A stretch of 64,000 nt of DNA, taken from Charina bottae (Eukaryota; Chordata; Lepidosauria; Squamata; Charinaidae). The notes under the pieces were generated by a model. The model was given only the letters and a program-made list of their open reading frames with translations, ran no database searches and was not told the DNA's origin. The stretch covers positions 105,567,981-105,631,980 of the forward strand of contig JALMGJ010000002.1 in the NCBI GenBank assembly GCA_023362775.1, written 5' to 3'. The translations under genes and the position numbers were made by a program. Below, piece after piece: positions 21,881 to 31,362 of the stretch. The stretch's first letter is position 1, and every line of letters starts with the position of its first letter.

Positions 21881-24102
21881 AGGAGGAAATGGCAAACCAC
21901 TCCAGTATCCTTGCCAAGAAAACCCAAGGACAGTATCAAAAGGCTAAAAGATATGACACCGGAAGATGAGCCCCTCAGGTCGGAAGGTGTCCAAAATGCT
22001 ACTGGAGAAGAGCGGAGGGGAATTCCGAGTAGCTCCAGAAAGAGTGAAGGGGCTGGGCCAAAGCCGAAAGGACGCTCAGTTGTGGATGTGTCCGGAAGTG
22101 GAAGGAAAGTCTGATGCTGTAAAGAACAATATTGCATAGGAACCTGGAATGTAAGATCTATGAATCAAGGTAAGCTGGATGTGGTCAAACATGAGATGAC
22201 AAGATTGAACATCGACATCTTGGGAATCAGCTAACTAAAATGGACAGGAATGGGCAAATTTAATTCAGGAGACCATTATATATACTACTGTGGGCAAGAA
22301 TCCCTTAGAAGAAATGGAGTAGCTCTCATAGTCAATAAAAGAGTGGGAAAGGCAGTACTGGGGTACAACCTCAAAAATGACAGAATGCTTTCAGTTCGAA
22401 TCCAAGGCAAACCATTCAACATCACAGTGATCCAAGTCTATGCCCCAACCACTGATGCCGAAGAAGCTGAAGTTGACCGGTTCTATGAAGACCTACAAGA
22501 CCTTTTAGAACTAACACCAAAAAAAGATGTCCTTTTCATCATAGGGGACTGGAATGCTAAAGTAGGAAGTCAAAAAATAACCGGAATAACAGGCAAGTTC
22601 GGCCTCGGAGTACAAAATGAAGCAGGGCAAAGGCTAATAGAGTTTTGGCAAGAGAACACGCTGGTCGTAGCAAACACTCTTTTCCAACAACACAAGAGAT
22701 GACTCTACACATGGACATCACCAGATGGTCAATACCGAAATTAGATTGATTATATACTTTGCAGCCAAAGATGGAGAAGCTCTATACAATCAGCAAAAAC
22801 AAGACCTGGAGCTGACTGTGGCTCAGATCATGAGCTTCTTATTGCAAAATTTAGGCTTAAATTGAAGAACGTAGGGAAAACCACTAGACCACTCAGGTAT
22901 GACCTAAATCATATCCCTTATGAATATACAGTGGAGGTGAGGAATAGATTTAAAGGATTAGATCTGGTAGACAGAGTGCCTGAAGAACTATGGATGGAGG
23001 TTCGTAACATTGTACAGGAGGCAGCAACTAAAACCATCCCAAAGAAAAAGAAATGCAAGAAAGCAAAGTGGCTGACTGATGAGGCTTTACAAATAGCTGA
23101 GGAAAGAAGGGAAGCAAAAGGCAAGGGAGAAAGGGAAAGATATAAACAACTGAATGCAGAATTCCAGAGAATAGCAAGGAGAGATAAGAAGGCCTTCTTA
23201 AATGAACAATGCAAAGAAATCGAGGAAAACAATAGAATGGGGAAGACTAGAGATCTCTTCAAGGAAATCGGAGATATCAAGGGAACCTTTTGTGCAAAGA
23301 TGGGGATGATAAAGGACAAAAAAGGCAGGGACCTAACAGAAGCAGAAGAGATTAAGAAGAGGTGGCAAGAATACACAGAAGAACTATACAAGAAAGATCT
23401 TAATATCCCTGATAAATACAATGGTGTGGTCACTGAGCTTGAGCCGGACATCCTAGTGAGTGAAGTCAAGTGGGCCTTAGGAAGCATTACTAACAACAAA
23501 GCTAGCGGAGAAGACAGTATCCCAGCTGAGCTATTTAAAATCCTAAAAGATGATGCTGTTAAAGTGCTGCACTCAATATGCCAACAAATTTGGAAAACTC
23601 AACAGTGGCCACAGGATTGGAAAAGGTCAGTTTACGTTCCAATTCCAAAGAAAGGCAATGCCAAAGAATGTTCAAACTACCGTACAATTGCGCTCATTTC
23701 ACATGCTAGCAAGGTTATGCTCAAAATCCTACAAGCTAGGCTTCAGCAGTATGTGAACCGAGAACTACCAGAAGTGCAAACTGGGTTTCGAAGAGGCAGA
23801 GGAACTAGAGATCAGATTGCCAACATTCGCTGGATCATGGAAAAAGCAAGAGAGTTCCAGAAAAACATCTACTTCTGCTTCATTGACTACGCTAAAGCCT
23901 TTGATTGTGTGGATCACAACAAACTGTGGCAAAGTCTTAAAGAGATGGGAGTACCAGACCACCTTACCTGTCTCCTGAGAAACCTGTATGCGGGTCAAGA
24001 AGCAACAGTTAGAACCGGACATGGAACAACTGACTGGTTCAAAATTGGGAAAGGAGTACGACAAGGCTGTATATTATCACCCTGCTTATTTAACTTATAT
24101 GG

Positions 24103-24126
24103 AGAGTACATCATGAGAAATGCCGG
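24103..24126. repeat. 24-bp direct repeat, left of LINE fragment
   Basis: Begins AGAGTACATCATGAG and ends GCCGG; the same 24 bases recur at 24308-24331. With one mismatch the match extends to about 29 bases. Confidence 0.9.
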
Positions 24127-24307
24127 CATTCGAACAACATGGCCGGTCCAGCGAAGTTGATGTTGGATGATCATTGTTTCAATGCTGGTGGTTTTCGCTT
24201 CTTCTAATACGCTAACATTAGTCCGCCTATCTTCCCAAGTAATTTGCAGAATTTTTCGGAGGCAGCGTTGATGGAATCTTTCAAGAAGTTGGAGGTGGCG
24301 TTTATGC
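24127..24307 (-). mobile_element. Internal LINE fragment inserted into BovB
   Basis: The minus strand is open throughout: HKRHLQLLERFHQRCLRKI, LQITWEDRRTNVSVLEEAK and QHQLRWTGHVVRMP. It belongs to the same family as the LINE tail at 13144-13620 (RWTGHVVRMP in both). Both ends are truncated inside coding sequence, there is no poly(A) or 3' tail, and it sits between 24-bp direct repeats of BovB sequence. Confidence 0.9.
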
Positions 24308-25186
24308 AGAGTACATCATGAGAAATGCCGGGCTGGATGAATCACAAGCTGGAGTTAAGATTGCCGGGAGAAATATCAACCACCTCAGATATGCAGACGA
24401 TACCACCCTAATGGCAGAAAGTGAAGAGGAACTAAAGAGTCTCTTGATGAGGGTGAAAGAGGAGAGTGCAAAAGCTGGCTTGAAACTCAACATTAAAAAA
24501 ACTCAGATCATGGCATCTGGTCCCATCACTTCCTGGCAAATAGAAGGGGAAGAAATGGAAGCAGTGACAGATTTTATTTTCTTGGGCTCCAAGATCACCG
24601 CAGACGGTGACTGCAGCCATGAAATTAAAAGACGCTTGCTCCTTGCGAGGAAAGCTATGGAAAACCTAGACAGCATATTAAAAAGCAGAGACATCACCTT
24701 GCCGACAAAGGTCCGTATAGTTAAACCTATGGTTTTCCCAGTAGTAATGTATGGCTGTGAGAGTTGGACCATAAGGAAGGCTGAGCGCTGAAGAATTGAC
24801 GCTTTCGAACTGTGGTGCTGGAGAAGACTCTTAAGAGTCCCTTGGACTGCAAGGAGGTCAAATCAGTCAATCCTAAAGGAAATCAACCCTGACTGCTCAT
24901 TGGAAGGACAGGTGCTGAAGCTGAAGCTCAAATACTTTGGCCACCTAGTGCGAAGAGAGGACTCACTGGAAAAGAACCTGATGCTGGGAAAGACTGAAGG
25001 CAAAAGGAGAAGGGGACGGCAGAGGATGAGATGGTTAGATAGCACCATCGATGTAATGAACATGAATTTGAGTAAACTCCGGGTGACAGTGGAGGACAGG
25101 AAGGCCTGGTGTGTTATGGTCCATGAGGTCACAAAGAGTCAGACATGACTAAACGACTGAACAACAACAACAAAATTCTTTCCTAG

Positions 25187-25210
25187 ACTTCACTAAAATT
25201 CTTTCCTAGG
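25187..25210. repeat. Partial tandem repeat between BovB and the Penelope element
   Basis: The stretch ATTCTTTCCTAG plus ACTTCACTAAA (25175-25197) is followed by ATTCTTTCCTAGG plus CCTTCACTAAA (25198-25221), making two imperfect 23-24 bp units. Confidence 0.8.
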
Positions 25211-25221
25211 CCTTCACTAAA

Positions 25222-25836
25222 TCTAAATCTACCAGACCTAAAACAGCCACAGATAGGGCTGAGACTCAGAGTAAACGGAAGAACCTGGTCATTCCTTACA
25301 TGGCTGGCGTGTCTGAAAAGATAAAACGGATATTTGGTAAACACCACATACCTGTATATTTCAAACCCACCAACACACTGAGACAGAGGCTTGTACACCC
25401 CAAAGATCAAATTCCAAAACACAAGAAAAGCAATGTAGTTTATGCAATCCAGTGCAGTGAGGAGTGCTCTGAACTCTACATTGGAGAAAGCAAACAACCT
25501 ATGTACAGGAGGATGGCCCAACACAGGAGAAGTAACACCACAGGACCAGAGTCAGCAGTTTATCTTCATCTAAAGGAAAAAGGACACTCATTTGAGGACA
25601 TTAATGTTCACATTTTAGACAGAGAAGATAGGTGGTTTGAGAGAGGGGTCAAGGAATCCATTTATGCCAACTTGGAAAATCCTTCCTTGAATAGAGGTGG
25701 GGGCCTCAGGCACAATCTTTCCCCTATCTTCCTCCCTGCTTTGTCTTCTGTGCCTAGGAAGATTAAGACCATTTCGCAAGCTCTACAGCAGCATGGTGAT
25801 CTTAACGATCCTTCTTTAGATGATAAAGGGACTTAG
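25222..25836 (+). pseudogene. Penelope-like RT C-terminus with GIY-YIG endonuclease domain
   Basis: Only the C-terminal 200 residues of the usual RT-plus-GIY-YIG protein remain. The domain is seen in VVYAIQCSEECSELYIGESK, where the YAI...LYIG pair stands in for GIY...YIG, followed by MYRRMAQHRR (the conserved Arg/His) and LHLKEKGHSFED. It ends in a charged tail at a TAG (25834-25836). The frame is open with no internal stop. The reverse transcriptase is missing, so the copy is dead on arrival. It is over 95 percent like the copy at 40533-40868 by eye. Confidence 0.9.
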
Positions 25837-25930
25837 AAATAACATTTCAAAAAAATAAAAATAACCATGACCTAGCCCCAGGTGTAAGGTCACACAGCAA
25901 CATATTTAAGGATTCCCTTACTAACTTTGC

Positions 25931-25978
25931 TCAGACTGAAGAAGCTCCTTGGATAAGGAGCGAAACGTTTCCACTGAG
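25931..25978 (+). ncRNA. Hammerhead-ribozyme-like motif in Penelope 3' end (family 1)
   Basis: Core CTGAAGA (25936-25942), one extra A, stem II GCTCC (25944-25948) with GGAGC (25957-25961), then GAAA (25962-25965). The palindrome ACGT (25965-25968) takes the place of stem III, with T25969 at the predicted cleavage site. Stem I forms from CTCAGA before the core and TC plus TGAG after it (25970-25978) with a 3-nt bulge. Penelope-linked hammerheads with a stem III too short to fold alone are known and work as dimers. The extra A departs from the minimal consensus; activity is unproven. Confidence 0.6.
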
Positions 25979-26014
25979 AAAATAGAAATCCAGTTGACAT
26001 GATTCAAGCTACAG

Positions 26015-26345
26015 ATCTTTCCTAGGCTATTTGCCAAATTCTGTCAGGATTCTTCTCATTCTCATTAATGTTGTTGATCTGAGTAAAATATCATCTGCAT
26101 ACAGTAATATAGGAACCTTTCTACTCCCAATTGATGGGGCATAAAAGGAAGGATTATTAAGCTCTTCTACAATGTTGTTTATATAAAAATTAAAGAGGAA
26201 AGGAGCCAATATACAGCCCTGTTGGACACCTTTTGTGGTTTTAATCTACTTTGTTAGGGAGCTGCTTTGGTTTATCTGTACTTGCACGTAAGTATCTTCA
26301 TATAATTTAAAGAATATATGATTCCTTAATGCAAACATTTTCAAC
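26015..26345 (-). mobile_element. Older LINE, RT palm part (5' portion of the 20590-21868 copy)
   Basis: The minus strand encodes KGVQQGCILAPFLFNFYIN (RT motif B) and VPILLYADDILL (motif C, YADD), then RRILTEFGK. The frame then meets a stop and joins, beyond the Penelope and BovB insertions, the sequence KECLQINYSKTK at 21868. It is 5' truncated near 26345. Confidence 0.85.
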
Positions 26346-28194
26346 AATATCAATATCTAGTTAGAAATAACCCATTTTAATGATTCTGCATTGCCTGAGA
26401 ACACCTGAAACCTGTCAGTTTTCCCCATCCATAATCTAATGTGGATGCTGTCTGGCAGACTGCACATCCTTGAAACCCTTTTAAAGCATGCATGGGTTGA
26501 CAGATGCCAAAAAAATGCTGCTTGGCTCTAATAATCAAACTGAAGCTGCAGCAAAATCTCAGTGAGAAAAAGTAGAAATATCAGTTATGAGTCCTTTGCA
26601 AAGCTAAGCCACAATACTGGTGGGTTCCACCCATTCAATGAAAACCAGACAGAGCACCAAGAAGCAAAATTCAAAATGCTTCTGCCTTATCTCCATGTCT
26701 GTGCAAATGTCCCTGACAAGAAGGGTAAATAACACTGTCTTGTCTTTTCATAAAGACTGAGTCTGCCCACTCCCTCACCCTGAAGTGCTCTAATTCAGAT
26801 TAAAGGCTCAATTTCTACCTTCAAATTTAGCCACCTACACTCTCTCTGAATGCAGCTGAAGCCTGATTCTGTAAAACCTGTGAGGCAATTTTTACTTTAA
26901 TTGCCATCTCATTTTCTCTCTAAAAAAACAACAACCTGGCAGAGATTCTATGGCAGAAAAATTAGGTTGCATCCAAAGGTCCAGGAAGCTGACAGAATGT
27001 AAAAAAAATGGGAAGAACAAGATAGCTGTTTCTTTTCAGAAAACAATAGTAATTTTAAACTCATATACCATGTTTACAGGTTAGTATAAGTGCACCTTGA
27101 CACCTCAAATTCTGCATCTAAACTGCCCAGTGTCAATAACCTGATACATGCAGGTCAGGTATACAAGTTCTTTCAGCTACAGGTGGACATGCTTCCATAT
27201 GGTTGAGGGAAAAACATTGAATTAAAGTCCCAGAAATGTTCCTGGAAACACTTTCTGTAAGCAGGCTATGCAATCAATGTTGAAGTATGAAATGTCCATT
27301 TGGATATAGTCATATATCAGTTTTGCCTATGGCTATTTTGAGTGTATATACAGGAGAACGCAGCCACTAAATGGTTTGTCTTCCAGGATATTAAGCTTAA
27401 ATTGCTTGATGCCTGCAGAACTCAAGCAGAGGAAGGAAAGGATGATGGATACAACTGGTAGAGTGACATTCCCTGACAGTCATCTTTAAGCAATTTAGCC
27501 ATCTCAGGCAGTATCGAAATTACTCTGTGCCCTTTTGGTAAATTGGGTGAAAAATGAAAGTGTAAGGGCTCGTTGGCACAGAGTCTTGGTGGTACCCAGG
27601 AGTATATGACAGGTGACTTGTGGGCTACCTGCTGAGTCGAGTAAAATATTTACAATTTAAATGGAAAAATCAAGAGAGTACAGATATACTGGGCCTCAAA
27701 GGCCAGGCTTCACAAAATGTATTATTTACACGTTGGAATACAATATATATGCTTCCTGAAGAGCAGGGAAAGCTCAGTACTGTATGTGCACAGCACATAT
27801 GATCTACAGGCTGGAGTGATTCTTTTCTCATTCAATCATTCTGTGCAAGCAAAAGCACCGCTGCTTGCATGATGTTGCACATACAAGTAATTGTGAGGAT
27901 GCTAAACTGTCTTAAGTGAGCAGGAAAATCAACAGTGGAAATATTTTTCCCAAACTCATAATCAGTAAAAAGGCTCTGGTTCCAGGAGACTAGAGATTCA
28001 AGCACTCTTAAGCTGGTTTTCTCAGCCATAAACAAAGCACAGGACTCTTATTTTTGTCACCATTAGTCAGAACTCATAGAGTGATTACACCATCTCATTT
28101 TTGTTCACGCAATTCATTGAATAATCAACATAAAATGATGAAAACTGAGTTTTTTCACAGAATGCCAAAGAATCATAGCACAAAGTCCAAAGGT
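26346..28194. other. Unique intronic stretch
   Basis: No repeat family or coding motif recognised. 26780-26930 has even composition and ATTAAA/TAATTG words, weakly suggestive of a conserved non-coding element. Confidence 0.45.
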
Positions 28195-28363
28195 GATTTA
28201 TATACATTTCTTGGATGGGCAGATGTAATTGAATCACAATCCCCAAAAGACATAAGCTTTCATGAGCTACAGCCTAGAGTTCACTTCATCAGATGTATGG
28301 AGTGGGATGGGGTGGGGGGAAGGGAGGAGAAGACAGGGTGGTTATGCAGATGCAGGCTACATA
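28195..28363 (-). mobile_element. Penelope-like element (family 2), 3' part left of the gypsy insertion
   Basis: The non-coding 3' end, with the hammerhead-like motif at 28250-28296, continues to the left LTR boundary at 28364. The coding part resumes at 31604 on the other side of the LTR element. The right-hand host sequence starts ACATG, matching ACATA at 28359-28363. Confidence 0.75.
28250..28296 (-). ncRNA. Hammerhead-like motif (Penelope family 2)
   Basis: On the minus strand: stem I strand ACAT, core CTGATGA (28286-28292), an extra A, a longer imperfect stem II (GTGAAC with GCTCAT), GAAA (28258-28261 region), the palindrome AGCT, T, then ATGT, which pairs with ACAT. Compared with the copy at 18273-18312, stem I changed from GCAT/ATGC to ACAT/ATGT on both sides, keeping pairing. 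Stem II has an A-C mismatch and a wobble, so activity is doubtful. Confidence 0.5.
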
Positions 28364-28759
28364 TGTCAGGTGCCACGCTTCAATTGCCCCAATGCATGGT
28401 TCTCTTACACCAATTGACAGACACAATTTGGCTCAGCAGCAACCGGTTTATTGGAGAGTAAAAGGTTAACACGCAAAGAAAGACGCAAATGAGTTTAAGC
28501 AGTTCTACGCTGTGCATTTAAACCTTTCTAATCCCATAGAGTTTTCCCACCCCCATTGTCCTTGGTTTCCCCCCTCATTCCGCTGGGCTCGTTCCAGGTG
28601 CTCAGACAGTCGTTAGCGCTGATATCTCCCGGATCGTTCGGGGTTGATGCGAGTTCGTTCTTTCCACTAAGTGCTCGTCTGCTTCCGCGTCAGTTTCTTT
28701 TCCCCCTTAATCCACACACTCGTCTGTCGGAATGGCAGGACTCTGCCAGAGTTCTGACA
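28364..28759 (-). repeat. 3' LTR of the Ty3/gypsy element
   Basis: 396 bp, TGTCAG...CTGACA. It differs from the other LTR (31204-31599) at about 13 positions by eye (about 3 percent), nearly all transitions, many at CpG. Element coding is on the minus strand, so this left copy is the 3' LTR. Confidence 0.97.
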
Positions 28760-28931
28760 TGTCACCAGCCCAAGATTTTCCTCCCTCTTCCCAAGATTAG
28801 TCCTCAATCTATTTATCAGGTTCTATATTATCAGTGTCTTATCTGAAACGAGAGAAAGCAGTATTAGTTTATATATACAACGTATTTTAATGGGGTTTAT
28901 GAGGGAAGTCTCGGTGGAATTTTTTTGTTAA

Positions 28932-29027
28932 TTCCGGTGCCTGCGTGTGTTCTGCGGCCACCCATTCTTTGAAGCCGGCAGGGAGGTGTTGCCACTTTAT
29001 TAAGTATTGTAATTTTCCTCTGTGCCA
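28932..29027 (-). pseudogene. Chromodomain remnant of the gypsy pol
   Basis: Directly after the TGA at 29028-29030 the same frame goes on with WHRGKLQYLIKW and HLPAGFKEWVAAEH, the core of a chromodomain that tethers integrase to chromatin. The stop looks like CpG decay of an Arg codon. Confidence 0.8.
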
Positions 29028-29612
29028 TCACGAGTCTAGGATGGTTTCAACTTCAAAGTGCGGTTCACCATTGACTAACATCGGGGCTGGTGTGGGGGTC
29101 TCGGGATGCCATTGCGTTGATGGAAAATATTGCTTGAGTAAACTAATGTGGAATACTGGGTGTACTTTCTTTAAGCTTTTTGGTAGCTGTAGTGTGGCTG
29201 TGACTGGGTTGATTACCTTTGTAATTGGAAAAGGCCCAATGAATTTAGGTGCTAGCTTCTTTGACGGTTGTGTGGACCGCAAATTTTTTGTAGATAAGTA
29301 GACTTTGTCGCCTACTTTTAACTCCCATTCTGCTGTTCTTTTTTTGTCTGCAAATTTTTTGTAGCTAGCTTTCGCTTCCTGCAGAGTTTGTAACATGACT
29401 GGACCTTTCATGTCCGACCCATCCAGTTGGCAAAATGTGATCAATGTTTTTAGTTTAAACAAGTTTAGTCTTAGTTTCATTGCGACCGATGGGTGCATTA
29501 AGCACCTGGAGCAACGAGAGTCTATCATTGCAGCCCCCACGAATTGTTCCCTCCCATCCAAAGTTTCAAGGTTTACCTTTACTTGCATGGTGGGGAAGTC
29601 TCCGGTTGTCAT
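29028..29612 (-). pseudogene. Protease start fused in frame to integrase C-terminal domain
   Basis: The N-terminal part has the aspartic protease neighbourhood AAMIDSRCSRCLMHPSVA, where the catalytic triplet usually read D-S/T-G is D-S-R. Around 29375-29415 it passes straight into DMKGPVMLQTLQEAKASYKK, then ADKKRTAEWELKVGDKVYL and KKVHPVFHISLLKQ, which are the integrase tail and its SH3-like GPF region. The whole RT, RNase H and integrase catalytic core is therefore missing, with the frame kept across the junction. Confidence 0.88.
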
Positions 29613-29656
29613 TAGGTCGCTGCGCCCTGTGTTGAAGGCCTGTCCCGCGGCACACT

Positions 29657-30659
29657 TTAGGACAGACCGCTGTCATTTCCCGCCGGCACGAACTCTTCAT
29701 CCATAGAGTCCTCCGTGGATGACTCCCTGGCAGAGTATTTCTTCCTTTCTGTAGCGGCTTTCGCTGTTGACTGCTTGTACGTTGACGGTTTGTGGGCTTT
29801 TTCTTTCGCTCTTGGGTTTTCTGGTTGCTGTGTACATTCATGGATTCTGTGTCCTTCTCTTCCACATTTGAAGCACAATCTGTTTTTAGTTCTCCTCTCT
29901 TTTTCCTCCACCCAAGCTTTTCTGTCAAAGTCTCGCTTTTGTTGATGCTGGCTAGCGTATTGGTTTCTCCCCGTGTTTTGATACTGACGATAGGAGCGCA
30001 CCCGCATTTTCGCGCTTTCCACTTTTCCCGCCAGCTGAATCCACCCATCTAACGTCTCAGGGTCTCCCCTTCCAAATGCCATGTCCAGTAATTCTGGCCG
30101 TAGCCCCATCTGGAAGTATTCCACCCGGAATGACTCCAGCCAATTCGGTACCCTGCTCACCAATTTTTTTACATTCCAAAGCATATTCTGCTACGGTGCG
30201 GTGCCCTTGCCTTAGTCTCTCGATTTCTGCTTTGGCTGACATTCGGGACAGCGTGTTCTCGAATCTTTTCTGCAAAGCTTTCATGAACATGTGAAAATTA
30301 TACAGTTCTTTAGCTCGGGTCTCATGCAGGGTAGCCAGCCACTTTGCTGCCTCCCCCACGAGAAGATTTGATACATATCGTACTTTTGCCTCTTCGTTGA
30401 GGAAGAATCTTTCGGACTCTTCCATGAAGCCTTGCACGTGGTTTAGGAAACATGCCAGCTTCTCTGGATCACCATCAAATTTCGTTTTTAGTTTAGTTAC
30501 GATTACCGGCCTATTCACTGGGTGGAAGGGCATGTTACTTACATTGGTCAGGAGTGCGGGTGGCTCTCTTGGTTCCTCGTTTTCCTCTTCTTCCTCCTGT
30601 TCGCTTTCCTCTGTGCTTTCGACTTCAGAGGAAATAGTGGATAATAATAATATCTTCAT
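29657..30659 (-). pseudogene. Gypsy gag, frameshifted
   Basis: The first frame (30659 to about 30170) holds an acidic stretch (SEQEEEEENEEP) and a capsid-like domain: TKFDGDPEKLACFLNHVQGF, RYVSNLLVGEAAKW, MKALQKRFENT. A run of seven T on the plus strand at 30164-30170 shifts the frame; the next frame continues with NWLESFRVEYFQMGL and the zinc knuckle CFKCGREGHRIHEC (CX2CX4HX4C), then a basic linker. The family's gag is the ancestor type of domesticated mammalian genes such as PEG10 and RTL1. Confidence 0.9.
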
Positions 30660-31130
30660 TCGCTGCCCGATTGTTCCTTCGGTGTTGGGGCTTTTGTAGT
30701 AGTTTTTCCAGTGCGGCTTGGATTGCCGTTAGCTTTGAGTCCATATTATCCAATCCCATCTCTACACGGGATGCTCTGTCCTCCAGCACTGCGATTCTCT
30801 GAGCCTGGGAGATCCGGGATTTGGCTGCTTGCTTTCATGGCCCGGGATTCATGCCGCCCCCAACTCCTATTGACCACTCCACCGATCGGTTGTGGGTGTT
30901 CTGTGCTGGGGTTCAGAGGGATTCCAGGACCTCTTTTCCCTTGGCTCTCTTTCCTTTCCCTTTTCCCGTTACCTCGGTTGGGACCTCCGTCACTGGGTGT
31001 GCATCTCTCGTCACCTGCTCCGCGGAGGTGCTGGGTACGTTGTCTGGGGTTACGGTTGATGCTCCGGCTTTTTCCATTTTCCTGGTTTGAGGAGTTGGAG
31101 TTCAACCACCCGACATGTTGAGGCTGATCA
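30650..31130 (-). pseudogene. Probable gag N-terminal coiled coil and leader
   Basis: A frame ending near 30650 encodes IAVLEDRASRVEMG and MDSKLTAIQAALEKLLQ, a heptad pattern like the N-terminal coiled coil of sushi-type gag. It is out of frame with the capsid frame, so another shift lies near 30650. The start codon is unclear. Confidence 0.55.
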
Positions 31131-31190
31131 TCGACCGTGGGACCCTCTGGCGTGTGCCGGTGTGGTTCCGGGAAAATCAGCTTTTGGGTG

Positions 31191-31202
31191 ATTCGCGTCT
31201 TT
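31191..31202 (-). promoter_or_regulatory. Self-priming primer-binding site of the gypsy element
   Basis: Minus strand AAAGACGCGAAT lies one base past the 5' LTR. It is the exact reverse complement of ATTCGCGTCTTT in the LTR (31319-31330), the inferred transcript start. Tf1/sushi elements prime with their own folded-back 5' end in this way. No TGG tRNA-type site is present. Confidence 0.8.
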
Positions 31203-31286
31203 ATGTCAGGTGTCACTCTTCAATTGCCCCAATGCACGGTTCTCTTACACCAATTGACAGACACAATTTGGCTCAGCAGCAACCGG

Positions 31287-31292
31287 TTTATT
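31287..31292 (-). terminator. LTR polyadenylation signal AATAAA
   Basis: Minus strand AATAAA, 38-43 nt downstream of the inferred transcript start, followed by GGTTGCTGCTGAGCC. The equivalent at 28447-28452 would serve in the 3' LTR. Confidence 0.7.
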
Positions 31293-31355
31293 GGAGAGTA
31301 AAAGGTTAACACGCAAAGAAAGACGCGAATGAGTTTAAGCAGTTCTACGCTGTGC

Positions 31356-31362
31356 ATTTAAA
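31356..31362 (-). promoter_or_regulatory. LTR TATA-like box
   Basis: Minus strand TTTAAAT, 26-32 nt upstream of the base at 31330 where the self-priming complement begins. This spacing supports 31330 as the transcript start. Confidence 0.65.

Larger units (their letters stand above)
22142..25148 (+). pseudogene. BovB endonuclease-reverse transcriptase, inactivated
   Basis: It would nick target DNA and copy its RNA in place. The N-terminal apurinic-type endonuclease includes NVRSMNQGKLDVV, DWNAKVGSQ and GSDHELLIAKF. The RT shows motif A FIDYAKAFDCVDH, motif B KGVRQGCILSPCLFN and motif C LRYADDTTL (about 24384). The C-terminal part has GCESWTIRKAER, FELWCWRRLLRVPW and RRGRQRMRWLD. In-frame stops lie at 22232 (TAA), 22700 (TGA), 22742 (TAG) and 24789 (TGA). 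I see no small indel: the frame before and after the 205-bp insertion (181 bp plus duplicated target) matches exactly once that insertion is discounted. Loss was thus by point mutation and one insertion. Confidence 0.95.
21881..25174 (+). mobile_element. BovB (RTE-clade) LINE, nearly full length
   Basis: A 3.3 kb BovB copy with its 5' region (AGGAGGAAATGGCAAACCAC), a single coding region for endonuclease and reverse transcriptase, and a short 3' end with (AAC)n. It is bounded by 12-bp target duplications (21869-21880, 25175-25186). BovB is known for horizontal spread between squamates and ruminants and mobilises Sauria SINEs. It inserted into the older minus-strand LINE next to, or into, the target duplication of a Penelope element. 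A 181-bp foreign LINE piece splits the RT domain. Confidence 0.97.
25211..26014 (+). mobile_element. Penelope-like element, 5'-truncated (family 1)
   Basis: Carries the C-terminal GIY-YIG endonuclease end of a Penelope-like reverse transcriptase and a non-coding 3' end with a hammerhead-like motif. It inserted into the minus-strand LINE: the right flank ATCTTTCCTAGGC (26015-26027) matches the left flank ATTCTTTCCTAGGC (25198-25211) with one gap. The second copy, at 40356-40868, has the same 3' end. Confidence 0.9.

Noticed and set aside
22918..23499. 193-codon minus-strand frame
   Set aside because: Antisense shadow of the BovB reverse-transcriptase region; the plus strand has the RT motifs.
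30711..31121. Plus-strand open frames in the gypsy element
   Set aside because: Antisense to the gag leader; all recognisable gag and pol motifs are on the minus strand.
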